A stretch of DNA of 64,000 bases from an uncultured Pseudoruegeria sp. Its GTDB lineage: Bacteria > Pseudomonadota > Alphaproteobacteria > Rhodobacterales > Rhodobacteraceae. The notes beneath the pieces were generated by a model that was not told the origin of the DNA, ran no database searches, and saw only the letters and a program-made list of their open reading frames with translations. Of the stretch, positions 21,801-25,584 are shown piece by piece. A program made the position numbers and the translations under genes. Numbering within the stretch: position 1 is the first letter of the stretch; every line of letters starts with the position of its first letter. The stretch is from positions 186,001 to 250,000 of the forward strand of contig CANMJD010000002.1 of the NCBI GenBank assembly GCA_947498155.1, read 5' to 3'.

Positions 21801-24567
21801 TACAATAACCGGCGGTTCTGGCATGGATATTGTGCTGGGCGATGCGGGTGCGTTGATCCGTGATGCAGGTGGCGACTCCGCGTCGCTGGTTGCGATCCAT
21901 ACCATTGCGCCACTGGATGGCGGCGATGACACAATCGACAGCGGAGACGACAACGACGCTGTGTTTGGCGGCACCGGTGCCGACCATATCGTAACGGGCG
22001 CTGGCAACGATCTGGCCTTTGGTGATCACGGTGGACTGACACGATTGGAAGACGGTGCAATCGACCTGTCGCAACTGCCTTTGACAACCGCCGCGGCTTT
22101 GCCGTTCTCCTTTACCTCGCGTGATTTCGGCACGGATGATGGTGGTGCGGGCGATCGCATCATTCTCGGTCTGGGCGATGATATTGCCGTTGGTGGCCAA
22201 GGGGGCGATCTGATTTCAGGCGGTGCTGGCGGCGACGATCTGATCGGGGGCCATACCCATTGCGGTGGCGCTGATGGGGATGATGCAATCGACGCCGGTG
22301 CAGGTGATGATGTTGTGGCGGGTGATAACGCCGAGATTCTGCGGCGCGACGATACTCTGGATCAACGTGCGCGCACACTTCTGAGCAGCACACTCTATAC
22401 CATTGATCCGGCAACGGGCTTCTTTACAACAGGCTACACGGCCAATGTTGATGTCGTTTGGCAGAACAATCCAAATGGAAGCCAAGGGCGCGACATCTCT
22501 TTGTTTGACCATTCAGAGAATGCTGATCCGTCGACATGGGGCGATGATCTGATTGCTGGTGGCGCAGATGCGGATCGCTTGTTTGGTCAGCGTGGCGATG
22601 ACACAGTGCTGGGGGACGGCGAAATTGACTTTGATGCAGTCGGTGGTCCGGTTGCAATTGATCTTGGCACGGTTGCCGATGGGAATGACTACATCGAAGG
22701 CGGTGGCGGTTCCGATATTCTTATCGGCGGTCTTGGTCAGGATGATCTGATCGGTGGGTCCTCTCTCTTGTTCCTTGGTGAAAGCTGTGGTGATCCGGAT
22801 GGTGAACGTCTGATTGATGATGCAGACACAATCTATGGCGGTACCTCGAATGATACGGCGCGCAACAGCTTTGGCGCTGGCGGTGATAACCGGTTTGCCC
22901 GCGATGCGGATGTGATCCTTGGCGATAACGGCACGATCTATCGTATTGTTGCGGATGGTGCAGTGGTCACCAATGAATGGGACCTGACCGGCACTGAATC
23001 CACAGAACGGGTCGAAGTTCGCGCGATTGAATATCTGGCTTATACGCCGGGTGGGTCCGCGTCTGATATCGGGGGGAATGACTTTATCGACGGCGAAGCC
23101 GGTAACGATATCATTCACGGTCAAAGTGGCGATGATACGATCTACGGTGGTGCGCAGGATGATGACATCATCGGTGGTGCGGGCTCTGACTGGATTTCAG
23201 GCGGTACCGGTGTCGATGGTATTCTTGGTGATGACGGTAAGATCCTAACCAGCCGCAACGGCTGGACAGAGAGCCTGATCGGCCTGACTGTAGAGCGCGA
23301 AGAGGAGATTATCTCTTCCAATGCGAATGCGTTCCACGCCATTCTGAACCCACTTGGTGAATTGAATAAAACTGTGGATCTGGAGCCTTGGGACCTTGGC
23401 GGGGATGACCTTATCTATGGTGGCCTTGGCGATGATTTCATCCATGGTGGCGCTGGTAATGACGGGCTTTCCGGCGCAGAGGCGTTGCCGGAATACTATG
23501 CTCAGCCAAGCAGTTGGCGCCCGATTGTTGATCCGACTACGGAACGCCTGCTGGTGCCCGACGGGTACTATGATCGGACAAATGCGCTGACGCGGATTGA
23601 CGGTTTTGCGCTTAATTTTGATGAAACCGAGGGTGAACTTACACCAACAACCCGCGAGTGGGCCAAGGGGGACGGGGATGACCGGCTCTTTGGTGACATC
23701 GGCGCGGATTGGATTATGGGCGGCACCGGTCGGGATCACCTTTGGGGAGGTCTGGGCACTGACATTCTGAATCTGGATGATGATCTGAATACCAACGGCG
23801 GTGCCAACGATGTTCCTGATGCGGCATGGACGCCAATTTCCCAATATGGCGATCTTGCTTATGGCGGTGGTGGTCGTGATCTTTTGATCGCCAACACCTC
23901 CCATGACCGGATGGTAGACTGGGTAGGCGAATTCAACGAATTCGTTGTGCCTTTCTCGCCGAACGGGGCCTGGACGATTGTCCGTTCGCCTGCACCTTGG
24001 GTGGCGGACTTCCTGATGGCTGTAGCTGAAAGCGATGGTCTTGACCCCACCCGCACTGACTTTGGCGATGCCGATCAACTGGGTGAGCCCTACGGTGAAA
24101 TCGGGCTTGCAGATCAGGATAGTGGCCTTTGGCAGGATAATACTGGTGCACCAGATGGTCAGCAGTCTGGCAACAGTGGTGGTGGTAAACGCGATGGTCG
24201 TGGTATCGAACCCGCACCGCAAGCAACGGACCCGGACTCCCTGAACTTTGTCACCGCCCCCGGCAGTGATCCGTTCATTGCGCAGACCATGACATTCGAA
24301 GCGGCGTCTTTGGACGAAGGCGGTGACGGAGATGAAAGCTGGATCACCGAAGAGGCATTTGGGGTAACGTCGTCAGACGATGACGCCGACGTATATGCTG
24401 CGCCTGATGCGGTCATTGTTGTTAGTGAACCGGCCAATGACCCGTCTGAGCCGGCTGCGCCGGACCTTGTGGCGGCCGCCGGTACAGCGGACTCTGTTGT
24501 AGATTGGGACTGGGCACCGGTTGCGCCGTTGCAAACCCAAAGCAGTAGCAAGGGAAAAGTGCGGTAA
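898..24567 (+). CDS. Giant LEPR-XLL repeat protein with C-terminal RTX region (about 7,889 aa), predicted surface adhesin
   Basis: I prefer ATG 898 over the in-frame ATG 814 because AGGGA lies 9 bases upstream and the next residues (MAYPFGKNDF) lead into a basic region and the LEPR-XLL-type motif. Layout from Met898: basic 1-48; motif MEPRILLSADP at 54-64; beta-rich region to about 1000; Gly/Ala/Val/Thr-rich repeats to about 4515; amphipathic insert 4518-4565; beta-helix-like repeats about 4890-5480; GDD-type repeats about 5495-5890; three Calx-beta-like units 5900-6220; RTX region 6280-7630; acidic tail to 7889 ending in SSSKGKVR. I noticed only two cysteines, both near RTX repeats. There is no hydrophobic signal peptide and no obvious type I C-terminal signal. 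Known for such families: calcium-stabilised, secreted or cell-attached adhesins. Inference: exported with help of the flanking SecA-like, HlyD-like and SapC-like genes. The frame is intact over 23.7 kb. Confidence 0.85.
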   Translation: MAYPFGKNDFASSTPVRTRPKRRSYGAAIREMLARRQERSKAAERRHAVTVEAMEPRILLSADPIFAHTLADSGDYTLGLSFDEDADAYRIQLVNDSDGLVVASSELDGVTDVQITGTSGADKLTLDLLFRPDPAFKVTFDGGDGEDELILDGPKHSSVTYDLGADGTGTITQSSDGMDHVRDFVSVELVVDTSAAESRVINDTEAARGGSIIIGDNDVENDGLSRISLGPDATKTVLDFAKPALGGDYGSGQLDINILDGNDDIRFQGFDGQLTDAATELDTAGTPDVIARLTAGGVADLTGPQADVTWYIIGEDRAYVDGLFVTGVDTLIGAANNEDTFYFELNAGNLLANGGVNDPWEAIDLPGRWNGTLQGGAGGTDIIVQQGAIFSGPMSGPAGSATINLTTFNYTGMEPTITVGGTVGNDDFTFQATGSGDFEIIDGGGSRYGGSTFNSGAPLVVNLGFGDDTFHLGAGLTAWAGKLTVRGDFGGDVIRMENDLSTRGGDVEMDAELIIVDGATIDTRLLAGQVGDHGDIILEGGGSGVASSRFAGIFAGDSPFSNGGAEVEGAGIVIKGGAQLLAADAQGNTLPANAGNVTITVDAGFALDALAFTPVLNEKIAAAAIQIGDAVIRAGELTIEAKADSSKAVEVEIDVDALLGLPDDGSTEGEVEDGDIPLLVGGIQLVASELENAIQQQLDDLPVLGVLTKKIPLHFMRAEAIAQVELMDGLEVWAETKIDVDSNAISELTFTNPGLKFGFTFGESDATATTTVADGVTLRSGGLISLDAAADNTLDVATNIQSGLVFKAKKRGSSGTKQKRVKGPAIAITLGDATTDATTDVGSTAILDAVNIDIGANTTTEQSVSTSSKIVQPQANQGQAVGITLAFLDNSATAQVAGNLTATEAITIDANAVNEETLLSTKATTKSKPGLADQPASSAAKQQITGTASGLAGRWGGPGSFGLSAGVIVSENVLAAEALLLDGAVVSAGSLAVTARVEDNFRTTAIGGSKAGAAFSLAGGVNVSQFDNDATARIDAAEVTVGKLVIDAEAIIPNQVDLLTEIPALGAAFSDLGDSLGEMPSLSAAFSNIWGSIDVENPAATRAAVADAETAFTNYYDESLGPALTGVNSAITPFLGYANPTGGLPNKVATSYVAASAKAGTTDSTSDQEGKFAASGSVNVLLIENKAIAAVGAGALITVTGEDGARIESDAKIETVDIVGIPNIKALFKGATKSDGSAVGGSFSYVSKLNEADSFIADGATLTVTEDLRVDAETRQFVFNLTDAGGGGEDLNFQGSIAINDHANTARAWIEDGAKVSAENVTVNADHSATMLSFGVALANGGSTGIGISSGVNIANNTTLAKIGDVVTDTIPVAFDAGVTTTGNVEVTADSTNLGLTVAFAGAKPDSGGSEPDPADNAPVTPPTPSDVTVTDSAASVGGKAGLGISGAVSVNIVNQHTEATIADTEVEAGGNVTVHALTQAPIVAVSMPVTLITGSSGSGSNTGIAGGLSVTKLDRDTIAQIASGTVTMTGGGDVLVEAETRSETVGVVVGGSGGSQSDIAIAGSVGVTVTEDETRAAIGTGASVLGAGDVAVTSDDYAISVNVAGAAADGNKTGVGAAFDIGIYTDVVEARIDGTVTATGDVTVEATNFSVLVSIAASIGIADTGLGLAGSVGVNYVDSDVIAEIGGSVTTNGSVGVFAVDDLIAVSVVGAVGSGNTGIGIAPGVLVVDHSTRAALTGTAEVTARGFGAGLSHRGGTVQGVVVSADTDDKLFAVSLAGAKADGVAVAGSVGTINVLGLTEATIAAGARVNDDGSTSTIAQGGASNQDVVVAARAQSLQVTAAGGAAKGGSTAIGAAFGISTMDRDVISSVGTGAHIEAKRDLLVGADSRDTIITFAVGGSQSNSFSGAGSLSLGILDRTTTAFVDGDIRLGGNLSVSADANLNAAMIAGAIAVSTSAGAVGIAAAPLITINNTSAEIRANADINAGAGNGTVISTLGGNRTIYGVDVAANDRIVSVAAAISGSSSSGGFQGAGSFSGAFLFGTEQTIDGDNPVPSLEYENPSATGNASVTQAIVAGGAKIDTKGNLTVFADSTATVVAITGAVAVGSGTTGVGLSGTVVARKSITQAVIGAADIDAEGLRSATVAADDGDTRQVTGVDVSADSDLVIVALTVGGSGSAGFSGAGAVTVIVTDDVTKASVLAGADILTGGNVTIGSDSDLILTFGSGGIASGASGGIGASVAVAITLSKTIAEIASGATVRALASGAASVTPDDEGTRSVQGVDLYSDSFFVVAGLTVAGAGGGSGITGSGTINTIVQTDETRASIGALEVADGGPANPLATSVTTPGGNVTLEADSDAIIVPLSGAVSVGSGPSFGATIVSLTRIAQTDALIGRGAFVSAGATNATSINDSGNTRSIRGVDLVATSSPVLVTTGIAGAVGGSASVAGVVAVVVSTEDVAARVSGATLSTDGNVTLFADTATGRDGLSDLDLQGAVIEPVTSAVIVAGGGAIAGGSSVGVGATIGTIVVTHDVAAGIANSSVTANASRGLTDRSIGALSNRSVTGVDVVSQSDMFAAAITIAGGASGSAAVAGAFSTVTAIRTTDAQIDASDITTNGNVTVLADSDATLETLAGGVAGGGAAGVGIGAGVTFHQDTTEASIQGDGTITARGTSGGTFMPTGSELGGSKTLQSVRGVSVSAVSDQTIITAAVGAGASSSVGVAGSTAVSVQEEYTRAWIGDGTVVTNSGASGGQDAFVLARDIGSVVTTGGSASGGGTAGVAAGAGVQVTTKETKAWVAGQVTVKDDIAIRALSSDDAVAVSASGAVGTYAGVAGAASVVSINNTTEAAVHATAQLTAGDSIAVNALDETNLDVIAGAVGGGIGGGAGSGGVTVVSKTTTTDIAGGASLIAQGAGGGVKTLTGRVGVTFAAEGSGDNEVGVANVNDVDLTAAQGEGFADGGASGERVAAATSLMKSGIHIQAVSTDNAETLSLNGAAGGGAVALGGTANVFLNETKSLVGAGATLTASTSGSDISVGATSDAYALNIMAALAIGGGAGAPGASAAVFDNTTETRLTGAVVRSAGDLTVTANGTDDALAVTIAVAGGGGTGVGASANAVVVTSDVFAGIDGASDIIAEHNIAVSADHTTDIDVIGGAVGLGGSGAGGAAINVVVIDKTTDAFIAGSATVQARGLGSGTMTVADGTLTGGNDIYDDGDAPGTVAIKGAAITATSQEDVFIIGAAGAASGFAGAAGAVSVAVIDSDTSAYLGNSARLTSGDDVAITATNRLDLFSGNGGLSLALAGGAAGAVGVVVVRSDTSAYTTSGTTVTAAGDVIVGAAELIDVDQVVVSGSAALGISLAASVSVISLGNDLTNEQTGELSAGGDSSLDLANDATSTAWTNDVLGGFSADSEADGIDGTGQQSAASRLSAAGNSADSTVNSKVGASAATGGLNTPPVTTKGTDAFIAGTVNADGNIDVRANERIDLDSLAGTITAALGAVGAGVSVSNISRGSTASIDGSARVKAGLVGAGTVDVDADMRVNVKGDGILGVGGLLGGLGAAVTIHDDTSYATAEIFGHVTDADVVSVDAFSERDVTLKSADVGIAGVSVGVSVTEALIGGTTQARTGSNAVIGGGSDGGVGRFNLDADSEVKATVTSTSLSAGVLAASVNSMKVTVNGTVRADLNGSDVTTTGATTVGADSDVDADVIISSIKAGAASLGKSTGNTSVAPTVLARIRGAADIDAASVSVIADANHEADTRATSSSGAAISATGVESLATVGGSVIARINGGGLTIDAGTVTVEAIGLIDADAKAVGTNGAALAVGSSEAQASVSTVLGALIGSGTITASGDVNVFARHNADRTGAARSDTANDLGLGASADAQSSLGALAGATGSKALAFDTSSVSAKIENGSVSGRTVTLGSVSVARADANATSSVGGALAKGTSTAGATVGGSNLAAVNAADITASGLLNIHAIDTSLADASARAGGGGLLAGVGADSTALTTRSVNAQITGSASDIISATGVSVQALSKMQSIAVSSGVVGGGVALGDSNATATTNATVGALVSGARVTATTGDVDVDALFNTNAAGNAKTGDAARASATTSAGGIGAASDSNVNAGSTVNITAGFGAGANVTAADDIDALARAFNEADGIANNNATGLISGGTAEAVVGATTNARGILGSGASLTANDLARIKSLAIGELRMAAIGGSAGLVAGSYSQATGTVNTSANTETGANSNISAKDARLLAETFVTAVSDVTGNSGQELSETLVALFTGDFANLSIPSITANGGSVSSISGMSDSNVILGANSLIEADNDVQLNAKNTMVLDVDVSMTVGGAFLSAGAAYAYAHISTFDADVILRDGATILAGGDVDIDATNIIAGHQTATGNSNVTIAGSNATGLSEVTFGASNNKAQTRVLMEGSSRIEAAVKIDIDVDGYATDFNANTSGDSLNVTGKANADAAVGATANATGIGKAYGQSVVDMADAAVMVTKLVDIDGASDLFVSEAANADASSPIVEFVETIVNVVKKVTKWLPWPLDKIVEWVTEQVVKLVRVVTFLEENAEVVSVGDDADDIVDLRGSIYLGEGQDKLLHVQADGSISADSNVGADINSSRILVDDIINDAGGTLDIRLVRGIVSGDADIYLPKLLTSVRLVNDTARDMHVQRVEMISDNGGEPDINIVDSRPAPADVIPGFNIRNAGGDYTTFTIRNNSANAASDVLFLNDISNVAAIYDFYVAGGNIDQAAGVELIAGDAGEMFATMKLGRLVPAVTIITDQGDIGSPSKNFEVELVRGRDFANGDISHTPITMVAHAGDDLNLRIQGTNISFLSSTPINQVADMIRLDLSAGDDLNFVGNAGKLTRVLTTDIGGGNFRTTATDYAVEAAYEILNAESTSGDVRLLAQGASSMAIGTVSATNGLARIEAGGNLSDRTATSATDVRAKNVTLISRSGSIGSAANAFDIDSSNASAGLVIATALNGSITLNETSGHMRIETIRAGGAVTLSGAASLLDGTGDAAADVIGSVVTLRAPNGTIGTAAEHLDIDTARLDVALARGVYITEITGDFVAGDVDATVGDAVLLAANGNLRVESVQANAAAILESATAAVLDGTASTAAAVRADDVTITARTTIGTSGDAFEIDSAFGGAGQVTATAGQGIWLTETAGNMTIASAQSAAGPIVLNGPADIVLIASGTIEAALGTVSLTAANAIRTGSDSLIRGNGTVNLNAASLLTGTSSRVQGAAIGVLTSGAVSTGTQSVMSAVGAIGIQAGGSITTGQDSSLLAGGTISIDGASLLHGVGAIMDGGSIAVDVAGSLTLQNTSQLLGSGNILLMAGGAISSGSDVIIAAGGTATLTGASVNLGPRTSVSAAQVSISANTFVTLGTASAVLASGAVNIDAGTDLLLNPDARVEGLNVSMEAGDTARFTDGSVVRAGDALSIAAEDSFWQQQGALFESADTMLLSIDVGDPDVAGGTMLLQGMLDAQSILMLGGSENDDFTIAVQAIDGNTQLLAGAGDDQVFLDRLPSMTTVRNGVRDAFGVDGQGGSDDVRIDLTGSSDVIIRVLDSGSPGDGLDRMAINATTGDDTVLVRANFIALLQDDGADGFRDALERIDYNESINARIRIETGLGDDLLVLDDNSAMMTLDAGEGNDTFQVGQIFGTKRAAPNVAAGDEISTVTTTLGLLSRGISQATVLYGGTGNDSFRVYSNNAELRMEGEDGNDDFLMRAFVLENETGLSLVGQTELNAGAGDDLVRYNINAPVDIDGGAGFDRVIAVGTEADDVFLVTDKGIFGAGLSIQLSGVEESLEVDGLEGDDTFYIQSTNEDSITTVIGGLGNDTFNVGGSVLRPVVAAQSGGQTGVINQVVDADPLTDEDYATLLAQGVNLIVKPVDPETPVLIDATGADTSVREGDPIGDTYTLRMPATPLDAMTKAWITISAAVPSSSQPAGARSVLVSLDGVNWSEQAVVAFDAADWNDTRTIFVKAADDNAEEGPTTAIISHSIISTDPALNGARIGNLKVDVGDNDAADIVVEETDGGTRAIEGGADDTISVSLSRAPDAGETVTITLNAGPGAGLSENSLTFTAADWNVAQIVTVSAPQDGAQTGDRDADIVLSSSSTTGGFNANDAEITAEIVDDETASLVVTESDGSTVVGVGQNDSYTLQLSQQPVGTVTVTLQDDGQTLLSSADARFSANTVTFDASNWNVPIVIDVEMVPDLAPVDPDNPIMTVAASPHRVGDIQGPLILNGGVGPENRSIVPAILLPTETDVAPTQPEQPTDDTGDIDRVNVFSDGTNVSTVGTLTADNISGLGMGGDLTLDTGEVGAPNPVTYAGGISYEKMDIVEVMLGRGDDTFTVESTATGAITAIHGGGGDDNLTALDHDGPLVLYGDTSATGLRYSSSLLDLNENAFSFPSDGNDIIDISATTTTVLVDAGGGNDVILGGSGGDQIAAGGGNDTVIAGSGIDHIYGDGRFEVDLITRMTTTFDGTAGKDTLRGGDSADIIFGDNGRILQPGELKVLTTGGVTSATTSSISNGRPDSIEGGGGADLIFGGAKADSIESGDGSDIVFGDFGKVIWSNGTLAEAFSTGARSNSGGPDLIDGGADDDILIGGTKGDYISGESGQDILVGDYAKLKWSEATLTLVQSTHAGKSTGGTDTISGGEAGDIIIGGALGDILTGDDGDDLILGDHAKIVLSGGLVARAQTQDAWRENGGADTIEGGEGNDTVLGGEAGDVINTGAGRDNVLGDGGIANWGLDDDLQTLDRLKTDKNMRGGNDTINTGVGNDVVLGGAGGDQIETDLGNDFVIGDAGQVDWAPGGQVINLFQSTAESIGGDDTISTGEGNDIVIAGYGADDVNAGLGGDLILGDNGLIVLSGGRLLTVDTRATSLGGADTINSGAGDDMILGGTSGDNIDAEDGDDLVFGDFGSLLFSGGALVTATSTDTAEGGADTIVLGTGNDIAFGGAAGDTITGGSGMDIVLGDAGALIRDAGGDSASLVAIHTIAPLDGGDDTIDSGDDNDAVFGGTGADHIVTGAGNDLAFGDHGGLTRLEDGAIDLSQLPLTTAAALPFSFTSRDFGTDDGGAGDRIILGLGDDIAVGGQGGDLISGGAGGDDLIGGHTHCGGADGDDAIDAGAGDDVVAGDNAEILRRDDTLDQRARTLLSSTLYTIDPATGFFTTGYTANVDVVWQNNPNGSQGRDISLFDHSENADPSTWGDDLIAGGADADRLFGQRGDDTVLGDGEIDFDAVGGPVAIDLGTVADGNDYIEGGGGSDILIGGLGQDDLIGGSSLLFLGESCGDPDGERLIDDADTIYGGTSNDTARNSFGAGGDNRFARDADVILGDNGTIYRIVADGAVVTNEWDLTGTESTERVEVRAIEYLAYTPGGSASDIGGNDFIDGEAGNDIIHGQSGDDTIYGGAQDDDIIGGAGSDWISGGTGVDGILGDDGKILTSRNGWTESLIGLTVEREEEIISSNANAFHAILNPLGELNKTVDLEPWDLGGDDLIYGGLGDDFIHGGAGNDGLSGAEALPEYYAQPSSWRPIVDPTTERLLVPDGYYDRTNALTRIDGFALNFDETEGELTPTTREWAKGDGDDRLFGDIGADWIMGGTGRDHLWGGLGTDILNLDDDLNTNGGANDVPDAAWTPISQYGDLAYGGGGRDLLIANTSHDRMVDWVGEFNEFVVPFSPNGAWTIVRSPAPWVADFLMAVAESDGLDPTRTDFGDADQLGEPYGEIGLADQDSGLWQDNTGAPDGQQSGNSGGGKRDGRGIEPAPQATDPDSLNFVTAPGSDPFIAQTMTFEAASLDEGGDGDESWITEEAFGVTSSDDDADVYAAPDAVIVVSEPANDPSEPAAPDLVAAAGTADSVVDWDWAPVAPLQTQSSSKGKVR
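1048..1086 (+). other. LEPR-XLL-type motif of the giant protein
   Basis: Codons for V-E-A-M-E-P-R-I-L-L-S-A-D, about residues 51-63 from Met898. The consensus of the named LEPR-XLL family is L-E-P-R-x-L-L-S-A, found near the N-terminus of very large repetitive proteins of Gram-negative bacteria. Here the first Leu is Met. It follows a strongly basic stretch with about a dozen Arg/Lys. Its role as a targeting signal is inference. Confidence 0.8.
3900..14448 (+). repeat. Degenerate Gly/Ala/Val/Thr repeats in the giant gene
   Basis: Roughly 50-75 residue units recur: a T-x-A-x-I strand, a G-x-V-T-A-x-G-D-V-x-V-x-A strand, then a Gly/Ala/Ser-rich hydrophobic strand ending in G-V-G-x-x-V. Some form paired units headed by R-x-V-x-G-V-D-V; Gly codons of these heads are at 6910, 7366, 7741, 8155, 8590 and 8980, that is 375-456 bp apart. 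The pattern suggests a beta-solenoid. Units have diverged, so this is protein repetition rather than recent DNA duplication. Confidence 0.75.
14449..14595 (+). other. Amphipathic non-repeat insert in the giant protein
   Basis: About residues 4518-4566 break the Gly/Ala pattern. They contain long hydrophobic helices with Lys/Glu on one face and several Trp (segments VVKKVTKWLPWPLDKI and VEWVTEQVVKLVRVVTF). It separates the first repeat array from the next beta-rich part. It could be a membrane-interacting or docking segment; nothing in the sequence proves this. Confidence 0.6.
18589..19560 (+). repeat. Three Calx-beta-like units in the giant gene
   Basis: Three units of about 110 residues begin near 18595, 18991 and 19324. 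Each has an early Glu/Asp plus Gly strand (VREGD, AIEGGADD, VGVGQND), a middle V-T-I-T-L type strand, and the shared F-x-A-x-x-W-N-x-x-x-x-V-x-V motif (FDAADWND, FTAADWNV, FDASNWNV). This is typical of Calx-beta-like calcium-binding modules in adhesins. Confidence 0.65.
19740..23790 (+). repeat. RTX (GGxGxDxhx) calcium-binding region with ~59-residue super-repeat
   Basis: Dozens of nonapeptide RTX repeats (for example GGAGGDQIE, GGAGNDGLS) are visible. Nine successive blocks begin with an (A/D/N/T)-D-T-I-x-x-G type line at 20512, 20689, 20866, 21043, 21226, 21403, 21574, 21745 and 21928. Spacings are 171-183 bp (57-61 residues). Each block has several RTX turns, a G-D-x-G closing turn and a 20-28 residue non-RTX loop often ending in Ser/Thr. 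Later RTX blocks to 23790 are less regular. Confidence 0.85.
23791..24564 (+). other. C-terminal tail of the giant protein
   Basis: About 258 residues after the last clear RTX repeats. It is acidic and low-complexity in its second half, then has VVDWDWAPV and a short basic end (SSSKGKVR). I see no sorting motif such as LPxTG or PEP-CTERM and no outer-membrane beta-barrel. Type I signals are poorly conserved, so one cannot be excluded. Confidence 0.55.
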
Positions 24568-24585
24568 ACACCACTAGGCACTGGT

Positions 24586-24607
24586 GCGGGCTCTAAAAAG
24601 AGTCCGC
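24586..24607 (+). terminator. Hairpin after the giant gene
   Basis: GCGGGCTCT (24586-24594), loop AAAA, AGAGTCCGC (24599-24607), with one G-T pair. It lies 18 bp after the giant gene stop, in the gap between convergent genes. No T-run follows, so rho-independent action is uncertain. Confidence 0.45.
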
Positions 24608-24647
24608 CATGCCGCGCCCATGCCGCGCTACGTTACATACGCGGTGA

Positions 24648-25478
24648 TTAAATCGAGGCCTTGCAGCGCAGTCCGGCGGGCAAGGCGATATCTGGGTTTG
24701 GCATCGATAGGCGCACGCCAAAAGTCCCCGAGGCGGCATCAAAGACGCGGTCCAGAACCTCTACGGTAGCGGTAAGGTGCATTGTCTCTTCGACGCCACC
24801 AATAAAAGGAAAGACGCTGATTTCATCGCCTGGGTTAATACGGTCGCGATACTCTAGGGGAACAAAAAGCTCTACGTGCAGCGGATCAAGTGTGGCAACC
24901 GTCAACACGGGCCTTTGCTCTGTTGCGTATTCGCCGGGATCAACATCCCGTGCGGTTATGATCCCTTCGGTTGGGGCGCGCAACGTTCTGAGCGCAAGCT
25001 GAGCCTGAACACGTTTTACATCAAGTGCCGCTAGATCGCGTACCGCAATCAGGCGATCGCGTTCCTGAAATAACGCAAGCAACTGGTCCTCTAACCGGTC
25101 AACTTCGTTTTGCCGGACCAACGCGCGGTCGGTCAGGGATTGCATCCGCTCCAGCTGCCCTTTCAGGACTTCGACACGCTGCGCAATACCGGCCAATTGG
25201 GTTTCATCCGTCGCGCGCCGTTGGGCGACGGCCATTTCGACCGCAATCGCGCTATCGTCAAGTTCCACCAGAATATCGCCCTTTTGAACGGCATCTCCAC
25301 GCCCGACATGTACGCTCTGCACTACGCCGGGCTGAGCGACCGAGAGTTCGACCACCGCGCTGGGCACAATCACACAGCTCCGGATTTCCTGTGTTTGAGC
25401 CTGTGCTTGTACGCTGCCTATCATCACAAGAGCACATATGCAGGTTTTCATAGCTTTAGTTGAATGGTTGTTGGACAA
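24648..25478 (-). CDS. HlyD/RND-type periplasmic adaptor (membrane fusion) protein, 276 aa
   Basis: N-terminal signal sequence (MKTCICALVMIGSVQAQAQ) without a lasting membrane anchor. Then a biotinyl-lipoyl half (SVAQPGVVQSVHVGRGDAV, GDILVELDD), an alpha-helical hairpin of about 80 residues rich in Gln/Arg/Leu, the second lipoyl half (LRAPTEGIITARDVDPGEY) and a short beta-barrel region. Such proteins bridge an inner-membrane transporter and an outer-membrane channel. The TTG start is preferred because AAGGA lies 9 bases before it; the in-frame ATG at 25451 has no visible ribosome site. No partner transporter or outer-membrane factor is in the window. It converges with the giant gene and diverges from the SapC-family gene, so a role in export of the giant protein is inferred. 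At 276 residues it is shorter than most HlyD proteins. Confidence 0.75.
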   Translation of the reverse strand: MSNNHSTKAMKTCICALVMIGSVQAQAQTQEIRSCVIVPSAVVELSVAQPGVVQSVHVGRGDAVQKGDILVELDDSAIAVEMAVAQRRATDETQLAGIAQRVEVLKGQLERMQSLTDRALVRQNEVDRLEDQLLALFQERDRLIAVRDLAALDVKRVQAQLALRTLRAPTEGIITARDVDPGEYATEQRPVLTVATLDPLHVELFVPLEYRDRINPGDEISVFPFIGGVEETMHLTATVEVLDRVFDAASGTFGVRLSMPNPDIALPAGLRCKASI

Positions 25479-25486
25479 AACGTAGA

Positions 25487-25492
25487 TTCCTT
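25487..25492 (-). promoter_or_regulatory. Ribosome binding site supporting the TTG start of the HlyD-like gene
   Basis: On the minus strand AAGGA is followed by 9 bases and then TTG at 25478-25476. This decides the start in favour of TTG over the ATG nine codons later. Confidence 0.6.
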
Positions 25493-25584
25493 GACAAGCT
25501 CATACCAATAAAAGCGACCGCACTGCCTTTTGAAGTGCTTTCACCATTAGGGCCTAGTAGCGGCGTAATATCAAGGAGTTCTAC

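Noticed and set aside
19740-23790. Tandem repeats as CRISPR or minisatellite
   Set aside because: Repeats are protein-coding RTX units with variable bases; no identical direct repeats with spacers.
23245-24222. Antisense ORF of 325 codons over the end of the giant gene
   Set aside because: Covers clear RTX coding on the other strand and shows no recognisable domain.
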